From positions 1 to 35,424 of the forward strand of contig JAFGDV010000041.1 in assembly GCA_016931955.1 (NCBI GenBank): a stretch of 35,424 nt of DNA. The letters are read 5' to 3'. This document shows positions 1-7,766 of the stretch, piece after piece. The notes below the pieces were generated by a model. It was not told the origin of the DNA. It did no database searches and saw nothing but the letters and a program-made list of their open reading frames with translations. This stretch comes from Candidatus Altarchaeota archaeon. GTDB lineage: Archaea > Altiarchaeota > Altiarchaeia > IMC4 > QMZM01. Position numbers and translations under genes: made by a program. Position 1 is the first letter of the stretch. Every line of letters starts with the position of its first letter.

Positions 1-57
1 GACGTTCAACCTCCACAAGCAGACCCACAAACAAACCTGCTTAACTATACGTGAATA

Positions 58-77
58 CCGCCGACTTCAGTCGGCGG
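58..77 (+). repeat. Perfect 8-bp hairpin, IS200/IS605-end type
   Basis: CCGCCGAC, loop TTCA, GTCGGCGG form a perfect 8-bp stem. Flanking AATA (54-57) and TATT (79-82) extend it with a one-base bulge. The core GACTTCAGTC resembles the subterminal hairpin at the tnpB-proximal right end of many IS200/IS605 elements. No tnpA or tnpB is visible, because only 57 bases precede it. One open frame from the window edge stops at 52-54, three bases before the stem, which would fit a tnpB tail but is too short to identify. The same architecture recurs at 35363-35382. Confidence 0.6.
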
Positions 78-146
78 ATATTTATTTCATGTCACCTTTT
101 ACTATAAGTGCGTCTAATTCCCGCAGGGACGCATGCTGCACATCCT

Positions 147-335
147 GGATCTGCGAAGCAGATCCCTTTTTCTTTTGGGGTGATGAGGCCTGCTAGCCTC
201 AACTCAGACAAGATGCATAGCATCTTGCTGATGATAGCACTTTTCTTTATAAGGGCACCTTGTGCCCTTATCAACCCCCTCTCCTCTTACGTTTTCTTTT
301 GGGGTGATAGCACTTTTCTTTTTCTAAAAGAAAAG
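147..335. repeat. Hairpin-rich tract 3' of tRNA-Gly
   Basis: About 190 bp holding four perfect hairpins with 3-nt loops: 147-165 (stem GGATCTGC, loop GAA), 209-227 (stem CAAGATGC, loop ATA), 249-271 (10-bp stem, loop CTT) and 313-335 (10-bp stem CTTTTCTTTT, loop TCT). A fifth (184-201, stem TGAGGC) has a 6-nt loop. Two 17-nt words occur twice: one at 168-184 and 292-308, the other at 232-248 and 305-321. The hairpin nearest the tRNA is T-rich and could help terminate it. Two 13-nt words (158-170, 265-277) recur as reverse complements in the tract after tRNA-Val. No coding potential is seen; from 1 to 340 there is no recognisable gene. Confidence 0.8.
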
Positions 336-340
336 GGCTA

Positions 341-414
341 TGCGGCCGCCGAGATTTGAACTCGGGTCGCAAGCTTGGCAAGCTCGAGTGATAACCAGGC
401 TACACTACAGCCGC
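341..414 (-). tRNA. tRNA-Gly(GCC)
   Basis: On the minus strand a 74-nt cloverleaf folds. The acceptor stem is GCGGCUG with CGGCCGC (one U-G pair) and discriminator A. The D arm is GUG...CAC. The anticodon stem CGAGC/GCUUG carries loop UUGCCAA, giving anticodon GCC. The T arm CCGGG/CUCGG has loop UUCAAAU. There is no intron and no encoded CCA; the base after the discriminator starts TAGCC. A TATA-like AATATTTATC lies 35-45 bases upstream (449-459). The 3' flank is the hairpin tract at 147-335. Confidence 0.95.
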
Positions 415-466
415 ATGGGTCTGTGTTGGGTACTTATTATGGATGGAATAGATAAATATTGATAGA
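415..466. promoter_or_regulatory. Divergent promoter, tRNA-Gly / sugar phosphotransferase
   Basis: A 52-bp AT-rich spacer between two divergent genes. For tRNA-Gly the likely TATA box is at about 449-459 on the minus strand. For the downstream CDS, CTTATTATGG at 432-441 sits about 26-35 bases before the ATG with no Shine-Dalgarno between, which suggests a leaderless mRNA. Assignments are by eye. Confidence 0.4.
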
Positions 467-1441
467 ATGTATGCTTTAATCCTAGTACCTTTGGTGTCTT
501 TTATCTTAACTTTTCTGTCTACTCCTTGGATTATTCCGAAGCTGGGGAGGGCGGGGTTGACTGGGCGAGACATGAATAAGAGGGATAGGCCAGAGATTCC
601 TGAGATGGGCGGTTTTGGTATTGTCTTTGGTCTTAGTTCTGGAATCTTGTTGGCGGTTGCATTCGTTACCTTCTTTGACTCTATCTTCTCAGGGTTGGAG
701 TTGAGGTTTATTTTCGCTGCACTTTCCACTATTTTGTTGATGTCTTTGATAGGAATATTCGATGATCTCTTTGCGATGCATCAGGCGGTTAAAGCCACTC
801 TGCCTTTGTTTGCTGCGCTGCCTCTTGTTGCGGTTGAAGCCGGGTCATCCACGATGACGATCCCCTTCATAGGTGGTGTGGATTTTGGTATCTTTTATAT
901 ACTCCTCCTGGTTCCCATGGGGGTTGCAGGCGCATCTAATGTCACTAACATGCTCGCCGGCTTCAATGGATTGGAGGCTGGGATGGGTTTCGTAGCCTGC
1001 GCTTCTCTTAGCTTTATAGCCTTTTCATTGGGTGAGTTTGAGGCCTTGATAATCTTACTCGCAATGTGCGGTTCTTTGTTGGCTTTTTTGTTCTATAACC
1101 GGTATCCTGCAAGGGTTTTTATTGGCGATATGGGGACGTTGTCTATTGGCGCGGTTATAGCATCTGCGGTTATCATAGGCGACTTTGAGTCTCTTGGGAT
1201 CATCCTCATCATACCTTATGCATTTGACTTCTTCATCAAGGTGAGGAATAGGTTTCCGTCAAAGAACTGGTGGGGTGTGTTGGAGAGAGGTAAGTTGACC
1301 TGCAGTGGCAGACCTATAAGCCTCTGCCAGTGGATAATGAAGCTCACCGGCGGCATATCTGAGGAAGGGCTTGTGTTGTTGTTGGTGTTTGTTGAAGCAG
1401 TATTTGGTGTTATCGCGATATGTGTTGTTTTAATGAGATAG
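467..1441 (+). CDS. GlcNAc-1-phosphate transferase family (AglH/ALG7/MraY-like)
   Basis: A 324-aa polytopic membrane enzyme of glycosyltransferase family 4, which moves a HexNAc-1-phosphate from a UDP-sugar to a polyprenyl or dolichyl phosphate. This is the first step of archaeal N-glycan assembly. Visible signatures are GLTGRDMNK followed by RPEIPEMGG (30-49), the catalytic Asp pair IFDD (97-100), NVTNMLAGFNGLEAGMG (158-174) and FIGDMG (219-224). The PEMGG and NGLEAG forms resemble archaeal/eukaryotic GPT more than bacterial MraY. About ten hydrophobic segments are seen and length is normal for the family. The next gene starts one base after the stop, so the two are probably cotranscribed. 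The exact donor sugar cannot be read from sequence. Confidence 0.88.
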   Translation: MYALILVPLVSFILTFLSTPWIIPKLGRAGLTGRDMNKRDRPEIPEMGGFGIVFGLSSGILLAVAFVTFFDSIFSGLELRFIFAALSTILLMSLIGIFDDLFAMHQAVKATLPLFAALPLVAVEAGSSTMTIPFIGGVDFGIFYILLLVPMGVAGASNVTNMLAGFNGLEAGMGFVACASLSFIAFSLGEFEALIILLAMCGSLLAFLFYNRYPARVFIGDMGTLSIGAVIASAVIIGDFESLGIILIIPYAFDFFIKVRNRFPSKNWWGVLERGKLTCSGRPISLCQWIMKLTGGISEEGLVLLLVFVEAVFGVIAICVVLMR

Positions 1442-1442
1442 A

Positions 1443-2753
1443 ATGCATGATGTAGTGATTGTTGGGGCGGGGATCAGTGGTCTATTGTCTGCTCTGGCTT
1501 TGGCGAAGGAGGGAAAAAAGGTTCTTGTTCTGGAAAAGAACGATTACGTTGGCGGAGTCTGCAGGTCCTACAAAGTTGATGGCTATCAGGTTGACACCGG
1601 TCCGCATATGATCACGAGGACTGAATCAGGACCGCTCAGGCAATTAATGGATAACTACTTTGATGTTGTGCCAAATTTCGTCCCTCATGGGGGATACTAT
1701 GTGAGACTTAACGGCAGGGTGAAGCCGTTTCCCTGGAATCTCAGGGGGTGGTTTAACTTTGACCTAATACCCCAGATGGATCGCCTCTATCTGCTAAAGA
1801 CCCTGTTCAGCGTCTCTTACATATTTAATTCTGGCAGCGATATGTCGAAGATGTCTTTGGGTGATCTTGTAGGCGAAAACCTAAGCCCTTCAACGATGAG
1901 ATTCCTTAACTGCCTATCCTATTTCATGACAGGCTCTTCGATGAAGGAGACACCTGTTGCTAGATTCTTGGACGCTGAACACTACAAGAGCCAGTCCAAG
2001 AATCTTTTGGATAAACTCTACAACATACTGATGAAGGAGGGCGCTAAAGACCAGATGTATCCTAAAGGTGGTCTGAATTCTCTGATAAACGCAGTCCTTT
2101 CGTCTTTACCTGAAAAGAGGGTCGAGATCAGGAGGGGTGAGGAGGTTCTGAGGATCGAGGGAGATGAGGTAAAGAATGTTGAAACCTCTGTGGATGAATA
2201 CTCCTGCAATACGGTGGTCTACTCAGGTTTTGCATCGGATCTGCCTCAGGTTTTTGATGGCCTGCCAGAGCAATACATGGGGTCTCTTAAAAAGCTTTAC
2301 AAGGTAGATGCGTTAACTGTTTGGCTTGGTCTGGACAAGAGGTTTTTTGCCAGAAAGGGGTCTGAGATATGGGCTGACTCTGATCCTTATACATGGGTTG
2401 TTCCAACATCCAACTATGATCCTTCGCTTGCGCCGAAGGGGAAACAACTGGCTAGTTTTGCCTCCATGTTGCCGAAGGATTGTGACATCGAGAAGGGGAA
2501 AAGGAAGGCGTTAGAGACAATATTCCATATAATGCCTGAAATAGAGGATCACACCGAGATGAGTCACTTCCAGGTTTTGATTCCTGAGAAGGCCGTGCTA
2601 ACGGTTGATACAGTATTCGCTAACGTGAGAACACCAGTTGCAGGATTGTATCTTGTGGGAACAGACACTGAGAGGAGGAGTATGGGGGTAACTCGGGCAT
2701 CGTATTCCGTATTGAATCTGTTGTCTGCTCTCGGAGAGGATGGAATCCTCTAG
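1443..2753 (+). CDS. FAD-dependent oxidoreductase, amine oxidase/phytoene desaturase type
   Basis: A 436-aa protein opening with a dinucleotide-binding fold: VVIVGAGISG (GxGxxG at 8-13) and the ribose-binding acidic residue at the end of the second strand (VLVLEKN, E31), followed by the GG-containing motif (YVGGVCRS). The C-terminus has GLYLVGTDT near residue 403, the FAD-pyrophosphate motif of the protoporphyrinogen oxidase/phytoene desaturase superfamily. No transmembrane helix is obvious. It is immediately downstream of the lipid-linked sugar transferase, so an isoprenoid substrate such as a polyprenol or carotenoid is possible, but that is inference. Its stop abuts the convergent homoserine dehydrogenase stop with no spacer. 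Confidence 0.75.
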   Translation: MHDVVIVGAGISGLLSALALAKEGKKVLVLEKNDYVGGVCRSYKVDGYQVDTGPHMITRTESGPLRQLMDNYFDVVPNFVPHGGYYVRLNGRVKPFPWNLRGWFNFDLIPQMDRLYLLKTLFSVSYIFNSGSDMSKMSLGDLVGENLSPSTMRFLNCLSYFMTGSSMKETPVARFLDAEHYKSQSKNLLDKLYNILMKEGAKDQMYPKGGLNSLINAVLSSLPEKRVEIRRGEEVLRIEGDEVKNVETSVDEYSCNTVVYSGFASDLPQVFDGLPEQYMGSLKKLYKVDALTVWLGLDKRFFARKGSEIWADSDPYTWVVPTSNYDPSLAPKGKQLASFASMLPKDCDIEKGKRKALETIFHIMPEIEDHTEMSHFQVLIPEKAVLTVDTVFANVRTPVAGLYLVGTDTERRSMGVTRASYSVLNLLSALGEDGIL

Positions 2754-3752
2754 CTATTGTAGTATATCCAGTATGTCGGAGAAGAGGGAGCTTGCGGTCT
2801 CTATCCTACCTGCGCCGTGACCTATGACCGTTATGTTTTTCGCAACGTCTGTGTTGATCATAACAGCATTGAGGGTGCCTGAAACATTCAGCGGGTGGTT
2901 TACTGGAACCAGCCGCGGCGAGACCTTTAATCCGTTTACGTCCCCGATCAGTTTTACCACCGAATTGTGTTTCTGTGCGAGTTCGATGGCTTCAGCAGTC
3001 ACATCCTCTATGCCTGTCACGTCTATGTCACTGAAGGAGACGTCCATGTCCATCATGGAGTTTGCTAGGATAACGACCTTTGCTCCCGTATCTATGCCTT
3101 CTATGTCATAGCTTGGATCTGCTTCCATGATCCCAAGATTTTTAGCCTCCTTTAATACGGCTTCCATGGAAACGCCCTCATCTGCCATCTTGCTCAGGAC
3201 GTAATTGCTTGTGCCGTTCAATATGCCGTGGATTGATTCTATCTTGTTGATCTGCAGGCAGTGTTTCTTCAGGTTTATTATCGGCAGCACCCCTCCAACG
3301 GTTGCTTCGTATTTCAACTCCACGTGATTGTCTCCCGCGAGTTTCCGCAGTTCTGAGAATTTGACTGCAAGAGGCGCCTTGTTTGATGTAACGACGTGTT
3401 TTCCCTTCTTCAGGGATTCCCTTATGTGGCTGAGCCCGGGTTGCCCGGTTTTTATGTCTGAGGGGGTTAATTCAAGGACGATGTCTGATCCGATCTCTTT
3501 TATGGCTTCAAGGGACTTCATGGTGTTCCAGTCATCGTGTTCGTTCAGTTTTTTTTCCGCCGCCAGCGTGAGCGCCTTCTCCAGGTTAACGCCTTCTTCG
3601 TTTACAACACTGCCGTCTATTTCGCAAACGGCTGAGACCTTCAGGTTTATCCCATAGTTTTTCTCCAGGAATCTTTGTTTCTTCAAAAGGACTTCAGCAA
3701 AGCCTTTACCCACCGCCCCGAAACCGATTATTGTAAGCCTTACGTCTTTCAT
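2754..3752 (-). CDS. hom: Homoserine dehydrogenase
   Basis: A 332-aa monofunctional enzyme reducing aspartate semialdehyde to homoserine in the threonine/methionine branch. The N-terminal Rossmann domain has GFGAVG (10-15). The NAD(P)-binding and catalytic region includes LELTPSD (93-99) and TSNKAPLA (122-129, Lys125). The substrate domain contains GILNGTSNYVLSKM (176-189), then EADPSYDIEGIDTGAK (210-225). There is no fused aspartate kinase and no C-terminal ACT domain. The ACT function is probably supplied by the gene just upstream, whose stop is one base from this ATG, indicating translational coupling. Confidence 0.93.
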   Translation of the reverse strand: MKDVRLTIIGFGAVGKGFAEVLLKKQRFLEKNYGINLKVSAVCEIDGSVVNEEGVNLEKALTLAAEKKLNEHDDWNTMKSLEAIKEIGSDIVLELTPSDIKTGQPGLSHIRESLKKGKHVVTSNKAPLAVKFSELRKLAGDNHVELKYEATVGGVLPIINLKKHCLQINKIESIHGILNGTSNYVLSKMADEGVSMEAVLKEAKNLGIMEADPSYDIEGIDTGAKVVILANSMMDMDVSFSDIDVTGIEDVTAEAIELAQKHNSVVKLIGDVNGLKVSPRLVPVNHPLNVSGTLNAVMINTDVAKNITVIGHGAGRIETASSLFSDILDILQ

Positions 3753-3753
3753 C

Positions 3754-4242
3754 TTACAGAGACCTTATCGCGAGGAACTTTTTTTCTTTGCAGATGTCTT
3801 TGATGATGTTATTTAATCTCTCGAGTTTTCCGTTGTCTACGTCGATGTTCATCATCACCGAGGACTTTTCCTCTGGTGTGGGCATTATAACGTCCATGGA
3901 AGAGACCAGACCCAACTTGTTTATCCTGTCGACTGTGTCCTGTATATCTTTGTCGATTACGTGCCCCACAAGTATTATGGAGAGGCTCTTCTTTGAATAA
4001 TATTGTTTACCCTCCACGAGAATCTCAGATAAACGCACCTTGTGTTTTCCCAGGTCTTTCTTTATGAGGTCGAGTGATTCATGATCCCTTATGGTGAAGC
4101 CTATCTCCACAACTACTAGGTCTTTCTCTCCTCTCGAATGCAACACGCTTATGATGTTCCCCCCATGTAGGGAGATGGGCTCCAGCACCCTGAGCAGGCT
4201 TCCAGGAACGTCCTTGAGTTCCAGCCTCATGTCTACCTTCAT
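3754..4242 (-). CDS. ACT-domain regulatory protein paired with Hom
   Basis: A 162-aa protein with two ACT-type units. The first (about 1-75) begins MRLELKDVPGSLLRVLEPI with the typical GxxH-like stretch HGGNIISVLHSRG. The second (about 87-162) begins SIILVGHVIDKD. ACT domains bind amino acids, so it probably senses threonine or methionine and regulates the homoserine dehydrogenase encoded one base downstream. No catalytic domain is present. Archaea commonly carry such a stand-alone ACT protein beside hom. The ligand is not readable from sequence. Confidence 0.82.
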   Translation of the reverse strand: MKVDMRLELKDVPGSLLRVLEPISLHGGNIISVLHSRGEKDLVVVEIGFTIRDHESLDLIKKDLGKHKVRLSEILVEGKQYYSKKSLSIILVGHVIDKDIQDTVDRINKLGLVSSMDVIMPTPEEKSSVMMNIDVDNGKLERLNNIIKDICKEKKFLAIRSL

Positions 4243-4287
4243 TTTTCAGTTGATATGGATACTATTAGGATTTATTCTTAAAAGAAA
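4243..4287 (-). promoter_or_regulatory. Promoter of the ACT-hom operon
   Basis: Read on the minus strand, GAATAAATCC (around 4268-4277) is a plausible TATA box about 27-35 bases before the ATG of the ACT gene. That leaves a very short or absent leader. No clear Shine-Dalgarno is seen. The dCMP deaminase stop lies directly upstream. Confidence 0.4.
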
Positions 4288-4764
4288 TCAGCATTCTTCT
4301 GTTCCTTGTTTCTTTTTCAGGTCTATGTGTGATATGATGACTCCGGCATCCCTTAGTATCTGCAAACCTTCTCTGTCTGTGTATTCGCCGCTGACAACAA
4401 CCCTCTTTATGCCTGAGTTAACTATTAGTCTTGCGCAGATCTTGCAGGGGAACGCGTTCAAGTACAGCGTACAGTTCAGGCTGTTTCTGCCTGCCTGGAT
4501 GAGGGCGTTCTGTTCAGCGTGCACCCCGGGGCAGACTTCATGTCCTGTACCGCTTTTTATGTTGTTTTTGTCTTTCACGCACCCCACTTCAAGGCAGTGA
4601 GGCGCACCCCTTACGACGCCGTTGTAGCCTGTCGCGACTATCTCATGTTTTTCGTTGACGATCACTGCCCCAAACTGGTGTCTGATGCATGTCGACCTTA
4701 AAGCGACATCCCGGGCAATCCTCGAGAAATACTCATCCCAGGTCGGTCTTTCGTGTATCTCCAT
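4288..4764 (-). CDS. Deoxycytidylate (dCMP) deaminase family protein
   Basis: A 158-aa zinc-dependent cytidine/deoxycytidylate deaminase. It shows the full zinc site: HAE (82-84, catalytic Glu84) and PCKIC (106-110, Cys107 and Cys110). The N-terminus RPTWDEYFSRIARDVALRS and the segment IVATGYNGVVRGAPHC are typical of dCMP deaminases rather than free cytidine deaminases. An inserted Cys/His-containing segment (57-78) before HAE is usual in ComEB-like members and may bind a second zinc. The product, dUMP, feeds thymidylate synthesis. The start ATG faces the aIF5A promoter. Confidence 0.88.
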   Translation of the reverse strand: MEIHERPTWDEYFSRIARDVALRSTCIRHQFGAVIVNEKHEIVATGYNGVVRGAPHCLEVGCVKDKNNIKSGTGHEVCPGVHAEQNALIQAGRNSLNCTLYLNAFPCKICARLIVNSGIKRVVVSGEYTDREGLQILRDAGVIISHIDLKKKQGTEEC

Positions 4765-4827
4765 TCTCTGCTTTAATTATTTATTTTTTATCTAAAAATT
4801 GGAATAATATGTTGTGGTGAAATTAAA
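4765..4827. promoter_or_regulatory. Divergent promoter, dCMP deaminase / aIF5A
   Basis: A 63-bp AT-rich spacer. The stretch TTATTTATTTTTTATC (about 4777-4792) can serve as TATA for aIF5A. GGTGA at 4816-4820 lies 7 bases before the aIF5A ATG and is the probable ribosome-binding site. The opposite-strand promoter overlaps the same AT-rich block. Confidence 0.45.
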
Positions 4828-5217
4828 ATGGAGAAGAAGATCGGAACCATAAAGGATTTGAAGGAAGGCAAGTACGTGATCATCGACAACGAGCCTTGTA
4901 GGGTCGTAGGTGTCACACATTCTAAGCCCGGGAAGCATGGTGGGGCTAAGGCGAGGCTTGATGCTATTGGCATCTTCGACGGCCAGAAGAGGAACCTGAT
5001 GGGGCCAGTGGACAGCAACGTTGAAATACCGATAATCAACAAAAAGAATGCTCAGGTCTTGAATGTTATTGGGGGCACTGCCCAGCTCATGGATATGACG
5101 ACCTATGAAACCTTTGAGCTGCCTGTGCCTGATGAATTGAAGGGGCAGTTGGCTGAGGGTATTGAGGTGCTCTACATGGAGTCCATGGGGAAGAGGCTTA
5201 TCCTGAGGACCCAGTAA
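4828..5217 (+). CDS. eif5a: Translation initiation factor 5A
   Basis: A 129-aa aIF5A that binds the ribosome E site and rescues stalled peptide-bond formation. The N-terminal SH3-like domain carries the modification loop THSKPGKHGG, and Lys36 in PGKHG is the residue converted to deoxyhypusine/hypusine. The C-terminal OB fold runs from about 70 to the end. Length and both domains match the archaeal family. A GGTGA site is positioned 7 bases before ATG. The following gene starts three bases after this stop, so the two may share a transcript despite unrelated roles. Confidence 0.97.
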   Translation: MEKKIGTIKDLKEGKYVIIDNEPCRVVGVTHSKPGKHGGAKARLDAIGIFDGQKRNLMGPVDSNVEIPIINKKNAQVLNVIGGTAQLMDMTTYETFELPVPDELKGQLAEGIEVLYMESMGKRLILRTQ

Positions 5218-5220
5218 TGT

Positions 5221-7266
5221 ATGATGGAAAATAAACTCTTCTTGCTTCTTGTTTTGTTTTTGATTGGCTGCTGCTCTGCGAAGACATATTCCCCGTTGGA
5301 ACAGCGGTGGTCTTATCCCCTGAAATCTGATGGGATATATATGATAGACGCTGACAAGGACGGTTTGCTTGAATTGTATGTGGTCTCGTATGAGAAGCGC
5401 AGGAGTTGTATCTATTCCTTCAACTACGAGGGAAAAAACCTTAGGATGGAGTGTTTTTCTGGGTACAGTAAACCCCAGTATCCTCACGCCAGCGAAGAGA
5501 TCACCTTGGTCTACGTTGAGGATATGAACAATGACGCTGTCCTTGATGTATTAGCGGCTTCAAGCATTACGGGCACTAGCGTGAACGTAAAGAAACTCTA
5601 TGTCATAAAGAGGGAGTATGTGCGAGGATTAAACCGATACGAGTATGATCTTAAGTGGGATTTCAATGCGGGGGGCGTTGTAACCGATATCAAAACAGCA
5701 GATGTCAACGGCGATGGCTGGGATGAGATACTGGCGTCTTCTCTGGATGCTAAGGTCTATGTATTCGGTCAGGACAGGGAGCTGAAGTATTCCATCGCAC
5801 TCAGGGGTGGGGTCTGGGGTATTGATGCATCTGACATGGAAGGTGATGGCATGGTTGAGATAGCAGCCGGCTTTGCTTCGGGTATCTCCCTCATCAAAGG
5901 CAGGAGGGTTTTGTGGAACTACAGCACTGGTGAGCGAATATCTGATGTTTTTGTTGGAGACCTTAATGGTGACAACATCTCTGAGATCCTCGCCCTCTCA
6001 GGGGGTCAGATTTACGTCTTGGATATAAATGGGACGCTTCTCTGGAGTAAGCGAATGGAAGACCTCGTTGATTCATGGATCAAGGACGTGGATAATGATG
6101 GCAGAATGGATATCCTTTTGTTGACTGAGGAATCCTTGTATTCGCTTGACGGGGAGGGAGATATACAGTGGAGGTACTCATTCGATGAGCTGTCCCTTGC
6201 TTTGAGCATCGATTTCTACAACAACATATTCGTGGGAACATTAAGTGGAGTACATCACTTCGTGGTCGACCAGGATTTTTTGCTTAATGAGAAAGCAGAA
6301 GAAGCCCATTCTAAAGCATACAGCCTCTACATTGGGGGTAACTATTCTGGGGCGCGTTTTTATGCTTCCATGGCTCAGAGGATGTTTCAGATGGTCGATA
6401 ACACGGAGGGCGTTCTTAGATGTGAGTTCATATTCCTCGTCACCGAGAATTCTTCGGCAGTGGATAAGAGGGAGAAGGCAGAGGAGTATTACGAAAATGC
6501 GGCTGATTTTCTTGCTGTGAACTCCTTCGACGACGCCAGATACTATGCTGAGACTGCCTTGGATATCTTCCTGGGGATTAACGACAAGAACAGCGCCATG
6601 AAATGTAATCTTCTGTTATTGGATATAAATAGGAAAGAAAAGGAGTTGAAGAAGAGCAATGCATTTAGAAACTACAACAGTGCGTTGGATTATCTCTCGC
6701 AGAATATGTTCGATAAGGCCTCACTGCACGCATATGAGGCGTTAAGGCTTTACACTGAACTGAATGATAGCGATGGAATTGCAGATTGCGGGTCTCTGCT
6801 GGATGGGCTAATATTAAAGGAGAAGAGACATAAAGCAGACTCCCTCTATAATCTATCCCTTCAGTCGTTTGATCTGGAAGCCTACGAGAACGCATCGATT
6901 TATGCCGACGAGGCGAAAGAGCTATACCTTGAATTGGGGGAGGAGAAGGCTGCTGCTGGGTGTGATTCTCTGCTCAACCTGTCTGAGAGATACATTGAGA
7001 TAGCTCTATATTACGATTTCGCATTAGAGCAGTATCGTTCTGCTCATATGGAGAACGCCACACTCTACGCAAAAAAAGCGAAGGCCATCTACGAGGAACT
7101 GAATGATTCTAAGGGGGTTGAACGCTGTGTCTTCTTACTATCTCAGATAGAGGAATCAAAGAGGAACGCCTTCTTGGATTACCTGATTCTAGCAGCCCCC
7201 ATCCTGTTTTTCGTAATACTCATAGTCGTGATACACCTTAGGAGAAGAAAACAGGAGTGGAATTAG
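5221..7266 (+). CDS. Secreted FG-GAP beta-propeller protein with five helical repeats and a C-terminal anchor
   Basis: A 681-aa surface protein of unknown role. Residues 1-20 are a signal peptide; LIGC (15-18) resembles a lipobox. Residues 40-350 hold at least six calcium-loop repeats of FG-GAP/VCBS type: DADKDG (43), DMNNDA (101), DVNGDG (161), DMEGDG (205), DLNGDN (247) and DVDNDG (289). Residues 355-645 hold five TPR-like helical repeats of about 55-61 aa. Each has a Y..A..YA..A...Y..L pattern and ends in one conserved cysteine (C401, C462, C523, C581, C636). A single transmembrane helix (about 653-672) followed by RRRKQEW anchors it with a short cytoplasmic tail. Its stop overlaps the convergent BofA-like gene in the shared bases TTAG. 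Confidence 0.8.
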   Translation: MMENKLFLLLVLFLIGCCSAKTYSPLEQRWSYPLKSDGIYMIDADKDGLLELYVVSYEKRRSCIYSFNYEGKNLRMECFSGYSKPQYPHASEEITLVYVEDMNNDAVLDVLAASSITGTSVNVKKLYVIKREYVRGLNRYEYDLKWDFNAGGVVTDIKTADVNGDGWDEILASSLDAKVYVFGQDRELKYSIALRGGVWGIDASDMEGDGMVEIAAGFASGISLIKGRRVLWNYSTGERISDVFVGDLNGDNISEILALSGGQIYVLDINGTLLWSKRMEDLVDSWIKDVDNDGRMDILLLTEESLYSLDGEGDIQWRYSFDELSLALSIDFYNNIFVGTLSGVHHFVVDQDFLLNEKAEEAHSKAYSLYIGGNYSGARFYASMAQRMFQMVDNTEGVLRCEFIFLVTENSSAVDKREKAEEYYENAADFLAVNSFDDARYYAETALDIFLGINDKNSAMKCNLLLLDINRKEKELKKSNAFRNYNSALDYLSQNMFDKASLHAYEALRLYTELNDSDGIADCGSLLDGLILKEKRHKADSLYNLSLQSFDLEAYENASIYADEAKELYLELGEEKAAAGCDSLLNLSERYIEIALYYDFALEQYRSAHMENATLYAKKAKAIYEELNDSKGVERCVFLLSQIEESKRNAFLDYLILAAPILFFVILIVVIHLRRRKQEWN

Positions 7267-7730
7267 AGCGGGATTCCCAGGTAGTGCAGCATTACTATGA
7301 ATATCACCCCAGGGATTCCAAAGACTGCTGTTATGATCAATGCCAGTATTGTTATCTGGATCCCCACCCCTAAGACGTGGATCAATATTAGGAGCAGCAG
7401 TATCCCCACTATCGTGTTAATCATGAAGTGTTTTCCCATGCCCCACAGTTTTGCTATCACAGCCATTACGGCAAAGAACACAGCGAGGTAGAAGAGCCAG
7501 TAAAGGCTTCTTATCCAGGGGAAAAAACCAGCTATAGGGCCCAGAGGATCGCCGGCAAATGATTCCTCCAAACCCGGGAAAAGACCGAAGACGAACCCCG
7601 CTATAACGTCTACTAGGGACTTCATCGCATTAAAGAAGTCGTCTATTAGCGGCTTCAAAAGATCCTCCCCGGAGGCCGTTGAAATCAACACTATGATAAG
7701 TAGCGATAAAGCCAGTTTCTTGTTTTCCAT
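7263..7730 (-). CDS. BofA-like small membrane protein
   Basis: A 155-aa membrane protein. An N-terminal hydrophobic segment (about 5-21, ending ASG) could be a signal peptide. A short amphipathic stretch follows, then three or four transmembrane helices. The C-terminal part, HFMINTIVGILLLL then FGIPGVIFIVML, matches the BofA family pattern (N-x-x-x-G followed by the GIPG turn), named for the Bacillus pro-sigma-K processing inhibitor but also found in archaea with unknown function. The gene lies 36 bases after the sugar nucleotidylyltransferase on the same strand, so it may be the last gene of that operon. The function is not inferable. Confidence 0.6.
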   Translation of the reverse strand: MENKKLALSLLIIVLISTASGEDLLKPLIDDFFNAMKSLVDVIAGFVFGLFPGLEESFAGDPLGPIAGFFPWIRSLYWLFYLAVFFAVMAVIAKLWGMGKHFMINTIVGILLLLILIHVLGVGIQITILALIITAVFGIPGVIFIVMLHYLGIPL

Positions 7731-7766
7731 CCTAATCCCAATACTTGTTTTATTGACATAAATACG

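Noticed and set aside
147..335. Hairpin tracts as a CRISPR array
   Set aside because: Repeats are not regularly spaced, stems differ in sequence, and there are no constant-length spacers or cas genes.
4792..5487. A 231-aa minus-strand open frame across aIF5A
   Set aside because: It is fully antisense to aIF5A and the start of the propeller protein, has no recognisable domain, and the plus-strand genes have clear motifs.
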